Shown: positions 40,701-55,700 of the stretch, one piece after another
Numbering within the stretch: position 1 is the first letter of the stretch
Layout: each line of letters opens with the position of its first letter
Origin: Lineus longissimus
Taxonomy: Eukaryota; Nemertea; Pilidiophora; Heteronemertea; Lineidae
Direction: 5' to 3'
Assembly (NCBI RefSeq): GCF_910592395.1
Contig: NC_088313.1
Coordinates: forward strand, 10,110,501 to 10,174,500
Length of the DNA stretch: 64,000 nucleotides
Notes under the pieces: model-generated
What the model saw: only the letters and a program-made list of their open reading frames with translations
The model's database searches: none
What the model was told of the DNA's origin: nothing
Made by a program: the position numbers and the translations under genes

Positions 40701-43700
40701 GACCGCAACTGAATGAAGAGATCATTCAGGGACTGTCTGACAGCTGTGATTGTTGACCCGACGTCATGACATCATTATGACGTCATGGCATCCTTGTGAC
40801 GTCATCAGTGACATCGTAGCCTGAGCCTGCATGCTCTGTTGCTCATAGCAACAAGAGAGGACCAAAATGAAGGATTTTGGCTACTGGGCACCGTGCACTG
40901 ACAGTATGAAGCAACCGCGTGTGCCTGATAGGTCATGAAGGTGCAGGAAATGCGGTTTCGTCAAGAGACTCATCAGATGCGTGTGGCGACAAAGAAATAC
41001 GGTTGGATATACAAAGGTATCCTGATAGCGGGACCGCAATGAGTAAATTTCTCCCCTTGATTGACCTAGAGTAGATCTTGGTCAGTCCATCCAGGCAATA
41101 TTTAAATATTCTTTTAAGGAGACGTGGCCTGTCACCGTGCTGCCTGGACGCAGTGAAGCAAGGATCACCAAACAAAGGACACAAAGTAATTGATTGACGG
41201 CCTGGATTGACATTGGCAACCTCGCTTTATGATCCCTTCTTCTTTATAACACGCACAGTGCACTTGTGTCCGGTTAGCATGCATTGAACCGCCTAATCAA
41301 TAACCGTTATTACTCATTGAATATCTGGACCATGATATCTACTCCTTTGACCCAGACAATAGATTTGAGGAGTCGAGTTGATTGCACTCATGCGTGAAAA
41401 GGCTACTGATACGATATTGCTAACCATATATCTTTAGTCTATAATTAGCTCGTTTGTCATTCACTCTAGCAATCACATCCATTGCCCTCGTTGAGATACA
41501 ATATGTATCTTCTTCTTCCAGTGATAAGATCGGAGCAGTATGGTACGGCTTCAACGACCCACATTCCGGTATCGAATACTTCGAGTGGCGGGCAGGGACG
41601 TCAGCAGGGGGTGATGACATCGTCAGTGCAACCATCCATCATACACAGAAGGTTTTCAACTACAACAACATCAATTTGCCGGTCAATACGATGATTTATG
41701 TGACAGTCAGAGCTTATAATCATGTCGGTAAGTTCACGGTGTCATCCCACTAATGGAATGGGAGCATCGAATTCATTAACAGAAAGATTTAAAACATTCA
41801 AACATTTAATATCTTCACTGTGACACAACAAACAATAAAACCCAACATTTTTACATTTTAGACAAACTGCATGTAGCTACAATGCTTGTAAAATTTTACA
41901 TGATAATTTGATATAACAAAGTATTTAAATCTTGAATTTAGAGATGCTTTTAATAGCGGGGGGGGGGGGGGTGCACCTGGTATAGAATATGATGAGTTAC
42001 TTGCAGATGCAACATTATAAGTGATCGTTTTTGGGATCAGTGGTCCTCCATAGATCCGCAATTCCGCAATAGCGAGTTTCACCAAATCAAAAAGAGCTCT
42101 CCCGTATGACGTGAACCCCTCCCTGCAATCGAGTACTCGGACCATAACGTTGTAATGTACGACATGTCCATCACGAGCACACCGCCTAAGTCCCAGCGCC
42201 GACTGATCAGACTCTGGAGTAAAGCGAACCTAAAATGCATCAGGTCAAGCATCAGAAAGTTCAACTTCGCGATACACAGTGATGTGGACTCCTTCTGGAA
42301 CGCACTCAAACGGACAATCCATAAAGCAGTTGAAGACCACGTACCCCAAAAGCTGACATAGGCCATGACGAGCAAACCCTGGATGGACACAACCCTGAGA
42401 CGCCTGAGCAAGCGCAAACAGAAGAAAGCCAGAAAATCAGCCATCCGAGCATTATAACATCTGCAAAGTAAAGTCCAGAGAGAAAGAAAACCAGAACATA
42501 TATTGAGGAAGTTCTTGCAGCACATCAAAAGCACAAGACAAGACGCTGTGGACGTACCATCCCTGGATGAAGAACAAAGGTGTTAGGCAAAAGCAGAGAT
42601 CCTGAATGACCAGTTGTCATCCGTCTTCACAGAAGAGGAAATAGCCAACACCCCACCCATAGGCCCCTCCGACATTCCGGCCATGAATAACATCACAGTC
42701 AACCCAAAATGAGTTATCCAACTACTCATCGGTCTGAATCAACACAAAGCAGCTGGACCTGACGTTATTCCACCCTTCATCTTAAAAGCGGCCGCCGATG
42801 AACTCGCCCCAATCCTAACCTCACTCCTCTTCGAACTATCGATAGACTCCGGCCACACCCTAATAGATTGGAGAGACGCCAGAGTAGTACCAATATTCAA
42901 GAAAGGCGATTAAAATCAACCTGCCAATTATAGACCAGTGTCACTGACGTCAATCATCTGAAAAATACTGGAACATATCGTGCACACTACCATGATGGCA
43001 CACTTGGACCACCACGGGATCCTCCACGGTAGCATGGCTTCACGAAGCGTCGATCTTGCGAGACCCAACTCCTAGTCACCATACAAGAGATAGCCAGCGA
43101 GATGACCTAGGGCAACCAGGTAGACGTCATCCTCATCCATTTTGCCGAGGCTTTGGACAAGGTCCCACACCAGCGCCTACTCTGTAAGCTAGAGCACTAT
43201 GAAATCAGAAGGACAACCAAGCAATTGATCGAGTCTTTTCTCTTAAACAGGCAGCAGAGAGAGGTCCTTTGAGGCACAACATCAGGCCAGGCGGACGTTA
43301 TTACGAGAGTAACCCAAGAAACAGTATTAGGACCCCAAACCTTTCTACTGTTTATCAACAATCTCCAAGAAAATGTCAACTTCTCAGACACCTTAATAAA
43401 TCCACATTGGTCATTTCCTTATTGGCCAATTTCATACTGGCCATTTGCAGATTCGCCATTTCTATATTTACCATTTCCATACTCACCTTTTTCCACATTG
43501 GCCATTTTCCTTATTCGCCAAAACCAGCTCATCTCTATGAAAACACCTATTAATATATAGATAAACTCTTCCTGTCTCGGCGATGAAGGGACTGATCTAG
43601 GCCCCTACATGTACAATGTACTTGTAACTGGTGACTGTCGTACAATGCTGTTTCCAAATCAATCAAATCAAAACATCAACATGAAATTTCATTCCACCTT

Positions 43701-46700
43701 TGATGTTTATTTTAAAGACCTGAGGAAAAAGCACCATGAACTAAATGAATTTAAACAAATAATCATTCAAATGATCGCAATTTGAAAATACACGTCACAC
43801 ATATATATATACATGTATCGTATATCCATGCGGAAAAATACTTCTGGTGATCGAGTGCATAACATTTGAGATGCCTTTTTGATGCAAGGACATGCTGATG
43901 GCATATTATTAAGGACTTTTTTCCTGCCTGTTCATGATACCTGGACGATATATTTTTGTGAACACAACCCTTTATACTCCATTTTGGTCCAGCACAATAC
44001 AATACAATAGGCAACAGGAAGGGGTTTCATTTTCCAGATGGCAGTAGGGTACATGCCTGCAATGAGCAATCACCATACTCAGACTGTGCTGTCACATGGA
44101 AAGTCACCATTGCTCTGGAACCAGTTACAAGAAAATAGCTGCATTTGGTATGCAGCATAATTGAACACAGAAATCACAATGTCATAAAGATCAGCAAAAA
44201 TTACTCTGCCGTTACACAGTTCATCACGAAGTATTACAAATAAAAGTTCACAAAGCGAGATTGGTCTGTTCTTGCACAGTTCAGCACGGCGAGTGCATCA
44301 AAATCAACAAAGTTCAAACAGTCAACACGGGCAATTACTTTACTCTATTTCGTTCCTTTGGAAGAGTTCTTCGTTTTTCAAAAACATGATTAGTTCGAAT
44401 ATGTACGGATGTGCCTTTCCAACGTATCGGTTGAGTTTGTTGTGCCATCCTTCATCAGCCTCGTTGATGCGGTCATAGTAATTCCACATGCCTCTGTCGA
44501 ATCTTGTTTGCATCCATGTCGTCCATCCATGTTGACGTCAAATAATCATGGAATGCACGGGCCTGTGGAACATTTGGAGCCTCATTCATTATGACCAGCC
44601 ATAACTCGTCCACGTGATCAAACGGAATAAGCAGAAGTGCCAGTGTCCTCCTTAACCATCTGCATAGGACATCGTCAGGGCCAGTATTCTGATACTGAGC
44701 AGTGAGTCCAAGTCTTTTGGCGGTACGGTACGGTCGATTGATTGGCCATAGTGAAAGCGGCATCCTTTAACTTGTGTTAGAGGCAGGGTCCTCCTTATGG
44801 CCTGGTAAGCCCCCATCTCATAGTGGGTTCGAAATTCATACCACCATGCCTCCGAATTGCGTTTGCCACCAAGTTGATATATCTCAGGCACGTCTCGCGG
44901 CGTTTGTCTGGCAAAAGTCCATAGACCAACGGAAACATTTGTCCGTATATTTTGGCGTGAATAGTGTACAACTGACGGAAGATGTTCGGATACCCGTAAA
45001 AGATTCCATCAATGAATATCGTGTCTGCCTACGCGACCCCGGAGCAACCCCTCGGTACCTCCGAATATAACTAATCGATCGACGTCTCCCTCGTTGGCAA
45101 CGATGAAGTTATGTTCATCTCTCTCGCCGTCCGTCCCTCTAGTACAAGATTCTCACGAGCAGCTTGCAAAAGTGGCATTCGTCTATGGCGTTCGTTGTAA
45201 AGAGCAGATGAGCAACTTTGAAAGTTCAGGAGATGTGCTGCTACTTCTTGGTTAAATCCATCGTTCATTGTTCCATTCGCCACTTCATCATGGTAGATTC
45301 GAGGAATTGGGACGACTTCGTCTGATGACTTGCGTTTAACAGTTCGTATGATTTTCTCGGCATCTGGTTTCGTCTTCATGTTGGGGTGGTTGTGTTCAGT
45401 TGAATGGGTTAATCTGAAATCCAACAAGGCAGAATTATCAGGCAGAAATGACTTTAACAGCATTATCATTTGAGCACCAAGGAAGAATGAAAGATGCCTT
45501 TGAACGGTCTTTTTCTAATTACATCTTCTAATCATATTGTAATTAATAATTAAGCTTGTCCTTGCACAAAATACTCGTTAATACAATCATAGTAATTATG
45601 AAGATAATGACCGCACGGGTAAGTGCACCTTGAATCCCGATAAGGTCCTCTATCATATTTACCTATTGTTCCTATCTGTAGTGGCTTTAGTCCTGCAGGT
45701 CTTGACAACGCATTTCCAAAAGCGGCCACCATCGCGTGTCTTGTTGTTAACATGAAACTTGTAATTCTGATGAATTAAATGCTCGCGGGTCCGTGAGGTT
45801 GGTAAAAACTCAATGTGCCCTTGGTTAGCCATTGGAAGTGTCGTAGTTGGTTCAGCAGTTAAAAGGGGAATGAATATGCCTTGGATGGACCCAAAAGTTT
45901 GAGGACCAGGAAACCATCTCCCTAAAGCATACAACAGAGCACATGAAACCCACGAAACCATATTTAAAATCAAGCTATAGGCCCTTTATAAGCACAATAG
46001 GGTTTAGGCCTATTGTTGCAATGAATAAATCATGAAGCTGGAAGCCATAGCTTGAAACCATGCAGTATAACCAACCATTTTGATACTTAGAATATCGCAT
46101 GACTCAATATCTTGGGCCCAGAAAATAATGACTTTAAGGAATGGTCCATTTCAAATATGCAGGGGGAAAAGGCTGTATAAGTAAATGGCGAATGTGGAAA
46201 TGGTGAATGTGGAATTTGGCGAATATAAAATTGGCGAATGTGGAAACTGGCGAAAAGGAGAACGAAGATAATCACCTTCCCGGATGCCCGACACAAATAT
46301 ACCCTGGACGACGAAGAAGCGAGTAAATAACTTGGTGTGACGTTCTCAAACGACCTATCATGGACGAGACACACCGAAGTAACAGCAGCAAAGGGAAACC
46401 GAGCTTTTGGATTCATAAAGCACAATTTTAGTCGATACACTCCTGCGGTGAAGGAAGCAATGTAGACCACCCTTGTAAGACCAGTATTAGAGTACTCGTC
46501 CACAGCTTTTATTGGGCATGTTACAACTGATGATGTAGTCATTTCCCGATAATGTAGAAATCGTTAATGTAGTAACAAATCTACCAATAATGTAGGAACG
46601 TCTGATAACGTAGTAACAAATTTACTGATAATGTAGTAATGTCCGATAATATAGTAACATTTTACCGATAACGCAGTAATCCGTCAAACCGATAACGTAG

Positions 46701-49700
46701 TAAGAAGTTTACCATTAATGTAATAAAACTCTAAACTGATAACGTAGTAAAAAAAAATCCGTTTAAATGTAGTAACACTGCATATTCCCAATTTTACAGT
46801 CCATGACTTTCTGGATTGCTAAAGATCTCAAATGCCAGGAAAATGCATAACACCGCAGATTAATATTTTTCTTTTCTGAGGGAGAGCCACAGACTTACCA
46901 GAAGCTTTAAAAATCTGATATCCTGTCGAGGGCCTGGGGAGAGTAGTGCAAGATGAGGTTTTGACAACATAACATCGACAACAATTGACTGCAGATCAGA
47001 GCTCTCTAAGGTCGATCATCCGGTTCCAGTGCGGGCAATCGTGCCGAACTTTGACTTACGATTTCACTTTTCTGATGTGAAGGACGCACGTTTAAGTTGA
47101 TGTTATATCGGTTTCATATGATGTGACAAGAGTTTCTAAAGGAAAATCAGCATTTAGAATATTGCATATAATACTGAGTAACATGAGTTTTGGCCTAAAA
47201 AACACTAAAACATTTTTTTGCGATTTTGGCCACCTGAAATGTTTGAAATAAACCGGCATCTTATGCCTCCCATGTCTGCACATGGAACGGTTTAACTTTT
47301 GTTTTTCGAAATTATTATTTCTCGCCGAAACAGTCTTTTAATCAGGTGAAAAATTGCAGTTTTTGATTTTCACCTGATAGCCAATCACCTGATACATGTG
47401 AAAAACGAGTAGCGCTACGCTGTCTGCTACGCAAAACGCAGTGGTAGAAACAAGTTTTAACTTAGGACGTCAGCTTCTTTGTTTTCTATTAGGGGTATTC
47501 GTTTTATAGTTGGGAGGGAGGGGCTTCGTTTTATAGTAAGGTAATCGTTTTATAGTTGGGTGAATCTTCGTTTTATAGATCTTCTATCTTGGTTTCATAG
47601 ACACCCGAAGCTTGACACCCCAAAATATGGCCAATTCTAAAAGATGGACTCCACTGATTCCGCGGATTCCACGGACTTCATGAAAATTATGTTCTGAATA
47701 TGTGCGGTACACTAGTGGCTAATACTGATGTAGAGGGGAACAAGCCCGAGGTTATTCGTTGCTTTCGATCAGCAATCAAGAAATTATTCGTGTATTACGG
47801 GATAATGGGTACACTAACACGACTAATGGGTGTTTCGCGGTATATTCAAGGTTACTACATTATCGGTTTTTTTTACTACTAGGCGGTGCACAGTAGCAGA
47901 GCTTTTCAAATAAATTTTATTTGAAAGTACGCTAAATAGACAGTACATGTATTTACATTTTTTCGGCAATATTGGAGCCGACCAGGTTTAATTCGGTAGC
48001 TACATTCTAATTAAACCCTTATAACCCGTATAATTAAACTCTTAATAATTATCATTATGTTATTATAGGCAGTGCAGCAGAACTTTGGTTTATGTAAGAC
48101 TACACTTTAATTTAGGGAGAATCAAAATCATAATCAGAAGTATGCAATGTTTAACCTTTGTGTCCCTTGGTTTTTATTGACAACAATGATCTTAATAATT
48201 CAAGGTCTTTACTCGGAGGCCATATCCGACGGTTTTACAGTGGATACCAGCGCACCGGTCCTTAGCTCAATCAGTCACTTGGCCTCCCAAGGTAACCTGG
48301 TAGCCAGCACCCAGGTGTTCCGCACGTCAATCAAGGCTGAGTGGCTCTTTACGGACTTAGAGTCTCACATTGAGACACAATGGATCAGTATATCTTCTGA
48401 CCTGGGAGGAGACCTAGATGCACCGGCTGTTGAGGTGAGTATAGGTGACGCTTACATCGATCCCTTTATCACCCGAATGGTTCCAGGCAACTTCACGATT
48501 GGCCCAATTAAAAACGTAAGGGGGGGGGGGGCCCGGGCTCTGAAACCGATGATCAGCGGTTGGACTCTCGAAAGAATCACAGCTGTTTCCCCTCAAGCAA
48601 GTCACTCAACCTTAGTTACTTATTTTCATCCAGGATGAGTAAATGGGCAGAAAATGCAGCAGATAAACAATATGATTGGTTTGAAACTTCAAGGAAAGAA
48701 AAATCGTTTTTTAAAACTACAGCCAGAGTCGGACCAAGCATGGCCGACGCGTTATAATGACTTTTTCAAGCCATGTCTTCTTGCGTGCAGTGACATTTTG
48801 CTCGACGAAAGGCCTACTAAACTGGCGGCACACAGAAGAAAAATTATGATGATAACAACAACGAGACGAAAAACAAAAATTACACCAATAATGATGATGC
48901 GCTAAATCCAATGCAGTTTCATAGCTCAAAACGATTCACATTTTTACCTCCGCTATGCAGTCACGTACTATTATCAGCATGAATGTTCTGGCTTGTCCGA
49001 GCTGCATGTATATATTCAGCGCTCAGTACTGACATTTATAATTGGCCTTTTCGGGTAGCTAGACGATGTGTCTCAGATTTTTCATGAATTTATAATCATT
49101 AAGCTAGCAGTCCTTGGCCAGACTATATAGTCCCGCTCTTTTGGGCATATTCCTTCGAATGCCCGTTGTATAAGCAATATCAAGAACGTTTATACGATAT
49201 GATTAAGAAAAATCTTAATCATAAGCTATCAAATAGTCAAGTTTAAGTCAGCAACAGCAAAATTCAAACGACTGACATGCAGAAATAATCAAGTGTCATA
49301 TAGGCATATGTGGAGACCACATTTTATGCTTGAACCTCCAAACACGTCCGGAGCATACAGTTAGTTGCTGAATTTGTTCCAGCTTCACGGTGCTGCCACT
49401 GACTACACCTTCACCGACATGGACCTCCATGATGGCCAGAACTACGTAATCAAGGTGAAGGCATGCAACATGGCTAAGCACTGCACACGGGCAGAAACAA
49501 GTCCCATCCTTGTAGATTCTACGCCACCTACTACCGGAATGTTCGCTATTGAGACGATCCATGCAGCTGAGTTGACAAGACACACAGATGGTAAGTGGGT
49601 ATAGCGGGTAGGCCGCATTAAAAATGAGTACACTACCGAGTATGGCAGTAAGGAGTTTTTTAAGCACTGTACTTATTACATTCCAGATGGCCCAAATGAA

Positions 49701-52700
49701 TCATTGCCACGCATCCAGTAATACCCTTAGGGTCATAGGACTAACATTAAAAGAATTTATGAAACGCCTTGATTTGTAATGAATAAAACCACAGTTTACA
49801 GTGTATGACACGCTATGTGGAGCCTCGTTTCAAATTCAGGGGTTATTATTAGGCAACCATAGCCGTTGGGCCAATAGAGAGGGTTGGGCCAATAGAGAGT
49901 TTTCGCACCTACACGTTTAGGCGACCGACTCTTGACGAGTACACATATGGTTTAGAGAGAAAGCTATTTGTAGCTAGTCAGCTACACGTTTGTGAAAAAA
50001 AGTTTGACAAAACAGCATATTTTTCCGAAATCAAGTCTTCCCACATTGATCGTTTTTCTATTAAAATAATTTATGAACAATTATCTTTTTAGTGTGTGTG
50101 AAAAATTATGTTCCTGGTATTTGTGTCCATTTCACCTTTGAATTCGTTGTTATTCTCGTATATACGTATATGCCCTTTCCATTGATCGCAAGGTAGTCAG
50201 AGGGGGCCTTTTGCGATTTAACTGATTATAGATTGAACACTGTTAGGTCATCGACTTATGAGTGGTCATCACGTGTACGGCACGTATAAGAGGCCTGTTG
50301 ACTAGCCGTCTGCACTTCACAGGTAACAAGCTGGATATCCGTAAGTTAAATGGCATTTAGTAAAATCCACGACGGGGAGCTTGATTTTCTCCAGTAGTAG
50401 ATCTAGGTGACAGAAGTAGCTTCTAGTATTTAATGGCAAATGTTTATTAACCCCTGTTTGGAAAGTCATTTGGCGTACTTGAATTGATGGTCGTGTACTG
50501 GATTTAGGACTTGAAAATAGGCCTACAGATGACCGCATGCATAAAATTTGCTGTTTCTCTTTCGGCATGGCAGCCAAAGCTGCCTACTCGATTCTTTTCA
50601 GCTCTGGATATTCTCCTACTAAGAGACGTGGTTGCAACACAACCCACGTCCAAGGCAAATTTGGATATAGTCCACAAAAATGTGAACATAGCGTTGAAGG
50701 AGGTGAAGCCTGACAGCTTCTTTACCCTGCAAGTTTGTAAGGATCGCGTGTTTATGATCGACAAGCTGTTCGTCCAATAACTAAAAAAAATTGAATCTTT
50801 CACTGTATTCATCACTTGTAGGGCTATTCGCACATGACCCGGGCCAAGTGCAGAAAAGAATTAGCTAACCTTTTGAAAGGCATTGACCAACTTAACGTAA
50901 CATGCCTACAACACGGGAAACTTATATAAGCCTAGTCTATTCACTACATGTATCCGTAAAGGCCTAACCGGTCCCACTTGTGAAATCACAATAATTTAAA
51001 CGTTGACTGTTTTACTGTTACGGATAACGAAATGTAGTCGGCCGCCTAAACGAACAGGTGCGAAAACTCTCTAGTATTTCAGCCCCATTGTTGCTGTTTT
51101 TGTGAGACAACCGATACCGCCAGTTCGGTATGAATTTCTTCTGAAATTTCATGTCAGAATAATGCCAGACAGGAACAAAACTCGGAAGAGATTATGGAAG
51201 TTATTGAAGATTTACAGTGATGTGACTAACAGTGCATAATTTTCAGCAGAACAGGATGTCTCCAATACGAGCATGATAACCTTAAGGTAGCATTAGGGTA
51301 AACAGTGTTTACTTGTGCTTTGTGCCTGTACCAGGGCAAGCAAATATCCAATCAAAAAGTTGAGAGTAGTTTGTGATGGCCTTTCATATACTGGGCCGAA
51401 GACTTAGGAACTCTGTCTAACCGTAGTAAGGCACCAGAAAATGCTCATCGAGCCATGGAGGAGAAATTCTCGATGGCAAATATCTCTTTTCTGTGCAGGA
51501 ACGCTGATGATGAAGATGGTATGCAAATCGTGGGTTGAGGATTAACTTGTTCTTTGTCCAATTTTTTTTAAAAACCAGTACTCGCCGCAAAGAAACAAGA
51601 ATTTCACCTTGAAATTATTATTGATGATCATTGTATGAAATAAAGACATTTTCCACCCCATTACCAAACCCAACAACTAGAATCACTTGTAAGATTCTAT
51701 GTCCAGCTTTTCCTATCGAAATAGGTGGATGAAGTCATGTGAGGATTTTTTTTATGCGGATGGACATAAAACCACTTAATCCTCCGAGCCCATGAAATGT
51801 ATAATGGCTGATAATCTAAATTAGAGACTCCATACTGTTCATACGATTCATCAGACAGGAAACATAAAGGACTGGACGGCTTTTTACTGCAATAAGTTTA
51901 TTCTTCCCGTTTCCTGGGAAACAAACAGATTAAACCCTAAATGGAGATGTAAAATCGTAAATATACAATATTTTTTAGTAATTAGTAAAGCATGAAGTGT
52001 GGGTGTTATTTTAAAACGTTTCTTAAAATTTTTGATGTTTGTGAAAACAATATTTTATAACATCTCAATCCCGCCCCTCCTGGTGAATGTTATTTTCAAC
52101 CCACGATTGCAGAGCACCTGATCGTTGAGATTTCGCGAAAAAATGAAATTGTAAACAATCGCACGTGCGCAGTTCGAATGTCAACAAATATGTACGTGAG
52201 TGGTTGCTGGACTTGCTGGGTATTCCCGGTGTTTTGAAAAGGGTTTCTTAAAGGGGGACTATAGGTAGGATCTTGGGGGTCAAATTGGTGGGGTTTTTTT
52301 TACTAATATATACAGGTAGGGGACGGGGACTGTGTTGACCGTGTACTTACATACGCATGCATCTGAGAGGGAATTACATTGAGGGCGGACAATTTTGAAT
52401 ACACTGTAAATTTTTGGCTCACCGTTAGGGGAGTCTATAAGATAGCCCTGTGTCCGTCGTCGTCGTCCGTCGTCGTCCGTCGTCGTCCGTATCCTGTGTG
52501 GCACGTTTCTTAACCGCTTGTGCTATGAACTTGAAACTTTGTACACATGACCCCCTAGGTCAGAGGTACTCTGACACTGAATATGGTCCGGTCTGGTTCA
52601 TAACTTGGCCACCAGGGGGCTAAAACGTAAAACATAAAAAGTGTGATATGTCTCTTATTAATGATCCGTTTTCAATAAAAGTTTTATGGTAGGTTATCCT

Positions 52701-55700
52701 AGCAAGGATACATCACATATCATACGGGTTTTTGATTTGACCTACTTTTCAAGGTCACAGAGGTCAAATGGTGTAAATTGGCCGTTAGAATGTAAGATGG
52801 CACGTTTCTAAACTGCAGTGACTATTGATCCCAAATTTGGTACACATTTACCCCTTAGTCAGGTGATCTTAGGGACCGAAGTTTGGTCCAATATGATTCA
52901 CCACTTGACCACCAGGGGGCAAAATCCAAAAACCTTAAAAATGTGATTATTCCTTAACCTCTTGCCCGATTGCCACCAATTTGATATCATGGGTACATCT
53001 AACCACCATACAGTATATGTCACACAGGTTTTTAATTTGACTTTCTTGTCAAGGTCACAGAGGTCAAATGGCGTAAATTGGCCGTCAGGCCGTAACTATG
53101 GCACGTTTCTTAACTGCAATGACTATTGATCACAAATTAAGTACACATGTACCCCTTGGTCAGGTGATCTCAGGTACCGAAGTTTGGTGCGATCTGATTT
53201 GCCGTTTGGCCTCCAGGGAGGGGGCCAAATCCTAAATTCTTCAAAATGCCATTATTCCTAGTAATTACTTGCCCGATTGGCACCAATTTTATATCATAGG
53301 TACATCTATTTCTAACAACCATTCAGTGTGTCACCCGGGTCTTTGATTTGACCTACTTTTCAAGGTCACAGAGGTCGAATGTACTGTAAATTGGCCATTT
53401 TGGGGAAATTGTAATTGCTTAGACCTACATCAAACCTGACACTACATGACACAATACCATGCTCTTTATCCATCTTTCCTCCACATGAGGTGAGCACAAT
53501 GGCCCTGGCCATTTCATTACGATTATTTGCATGAGGGGCGAGGGGTCTGTGGGTACGAACTTAAAAACGTATGGAAGAACAGCCCCTTAGTGATAAACAT
53601 AGGATAACCAAGAGGCAAAGACATAGCCGGTGCATGGCTGAGACATGTCAAGGTGTCAAATGTATACAACCTGTCGAATTCCTGCAATAAATTCCCGGAA
53701 AGATCCATCCGTATTGGGAGGTCTGCCGTGTGCCAAATCGTCGGGCGGGTATTGCATGACGTATGTATTGTAATCATGTTAAACCCTAAGTATTGAAATG
53801 CGAAGTGTGGACCACGTGCGCTTATTTACATCATGTGACCTGCAATCGTGGATAGAATATAACATTTGAAAGGGAATAAATCTGCAGACCGGGGTCGGTG
53901 GGTGTCGGGTGTCGAGTGTGATCAGGCATCTGTGTGTTTTTGGCTTGCCGGTACGGTGAGTCTATACAATAGCGCAATGTCCGTTGTCCGTCGTCGTCCG
54001 TCGTATCATATTTCAAAAACAGTGGCACGTTTCTTAACTGCTAGGACTCAAAACATTTTATGCATGACCCCCTAAATCAGATGACCTTTGCCGTTTGAGT
54101 GTAACTGTGGCACGTTTCTTAACTGGTAGGGCCATGAGATTGGAAGTTTTCATGCATGACCCCCTAGGTCAGATAATCTCTGACCACCAATTTTGGTCTG
54201 ATCTGATTCTTGACTAGGCCACAAGGGGGCCAAAACTGAAAACACAACAAGTGTGATGTCTCACTCACTTATTGGTGATTTGTTTTTGATAAAATTGCTA
54301 TGTGACGTACTCCCACGAGCCAGGATACATCATATAATATAGAGGTTTTTGATTTGACCTATTTTTCAAGGTCATAGAGGTCAAAAGGCGTAAATTGGCC
54401 GCTTGAGCGTACTGTGGCACGTTTCGTAACTGCTAGGGCTATGGGCTTGAAACTTTGTACACAAGACCCCCTAGGTCAGGTTACTTCTGACACTGAATTT
54501 TGGTCTGATCTGTTTCTTGACTTGAACACCAGGGGGCAAAAAGTGAAAACCTAGAAAGTGTGATATCTCGCTCATTAGTAATTCGTATTCGATAAAGTTT
54601 TTATGGTTGGTAGTCCCAGCAAGGATACTTTACATATTATACAGGTTTTTGATTTGACCTACTTTTCAAGGTCATAGAGGTCAAATGCCGTGAATTTGCT
54701 GTTTGGCGGCCTAACTACGGCATGTTTCTTAACTGCAATGACAATTAAGTTCATATTTGTTGCACATTATCCCAAAGGTATGGTTGGCCTAAGTTCATTC
54801 TGATTTGATTCACCATTTGGCCACCAGAGGCAATATCTGAAAACATAGTTAGCCTAATACGACTATCATATCAACTCAAAGGGAAACATTTCATTAGACA
54901 TTGTAGGATCTGATGATTTCTTCTTTGATTCAGGCTGTACAGATTTTTAAAACTGAAAAAAATGCCATAAATTTGGTGCACAAAAGGCGCCCCATAAACG
55001 TAAGTAGACCCAGGTGAAAAAAAGGGAAAAATCATGTATCAGTACTATTATCTGAAGTCAATTGGATTGAGGCTGTACAGATCTTTTGAAACTGAAAAAT
55101 ATATTTATTTGAAAAATGTCACATAGAATTTTTGTACTGAAGGCGCTCCATAATTGGTCCATAATCTAAGTCCAATTGAAGATAAGAGACATTTCCTTCT
55201 CAAGTATCCATTAAATAATGAACACAGGATAAACATTTTTTTATGAAATTATTTCGTTCTCATCATTCAATACCCTTTCAGAAGATGATCAGCTGATTTT
55301 CCTATTAAATTATAACAACGAAGACAGTGAATTGTGTAAACCTATTTCTAAATGTATTTCCCTGTGTTTTCAAAACCGGAAAACGTCATCTTATTTCTAA
55401 ATCCAAAGACGTTTTCTTTCGTATTTTTAAAGACATCTATTAGCTTCGCTAGCAATTTTTAATTGCCAGCGAAGCTTATGGCTTACCGTCTTTCTATCGT
55501 TGAAACCATTAGGAAAGTAGTACGCCGAAAATCATGTAGGATAACCTGATCACCCCGAAGGCGGAGTTTATATACAGCTGCATGTACATAGAATAGATGA
55601 CACGTAGTATCTTTTTCTCTACCAACGTACGAACCTTCAATAAAATTTGTTCATGCGCACGGATATGTAGTGCTTGATCCCGCGTAAGCTAAAACTTAAT

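Noticed and set aside
42079-42534. 151-codon minus-strand ORF
   Set aside because: Antisense shadow of the LINE reading on the plus strand.
52449-52491. CRISPR-like array
   Set aside because: The cgtcgtccg repeats are a simple microsatellite without spacers in a eukaryotic genome.
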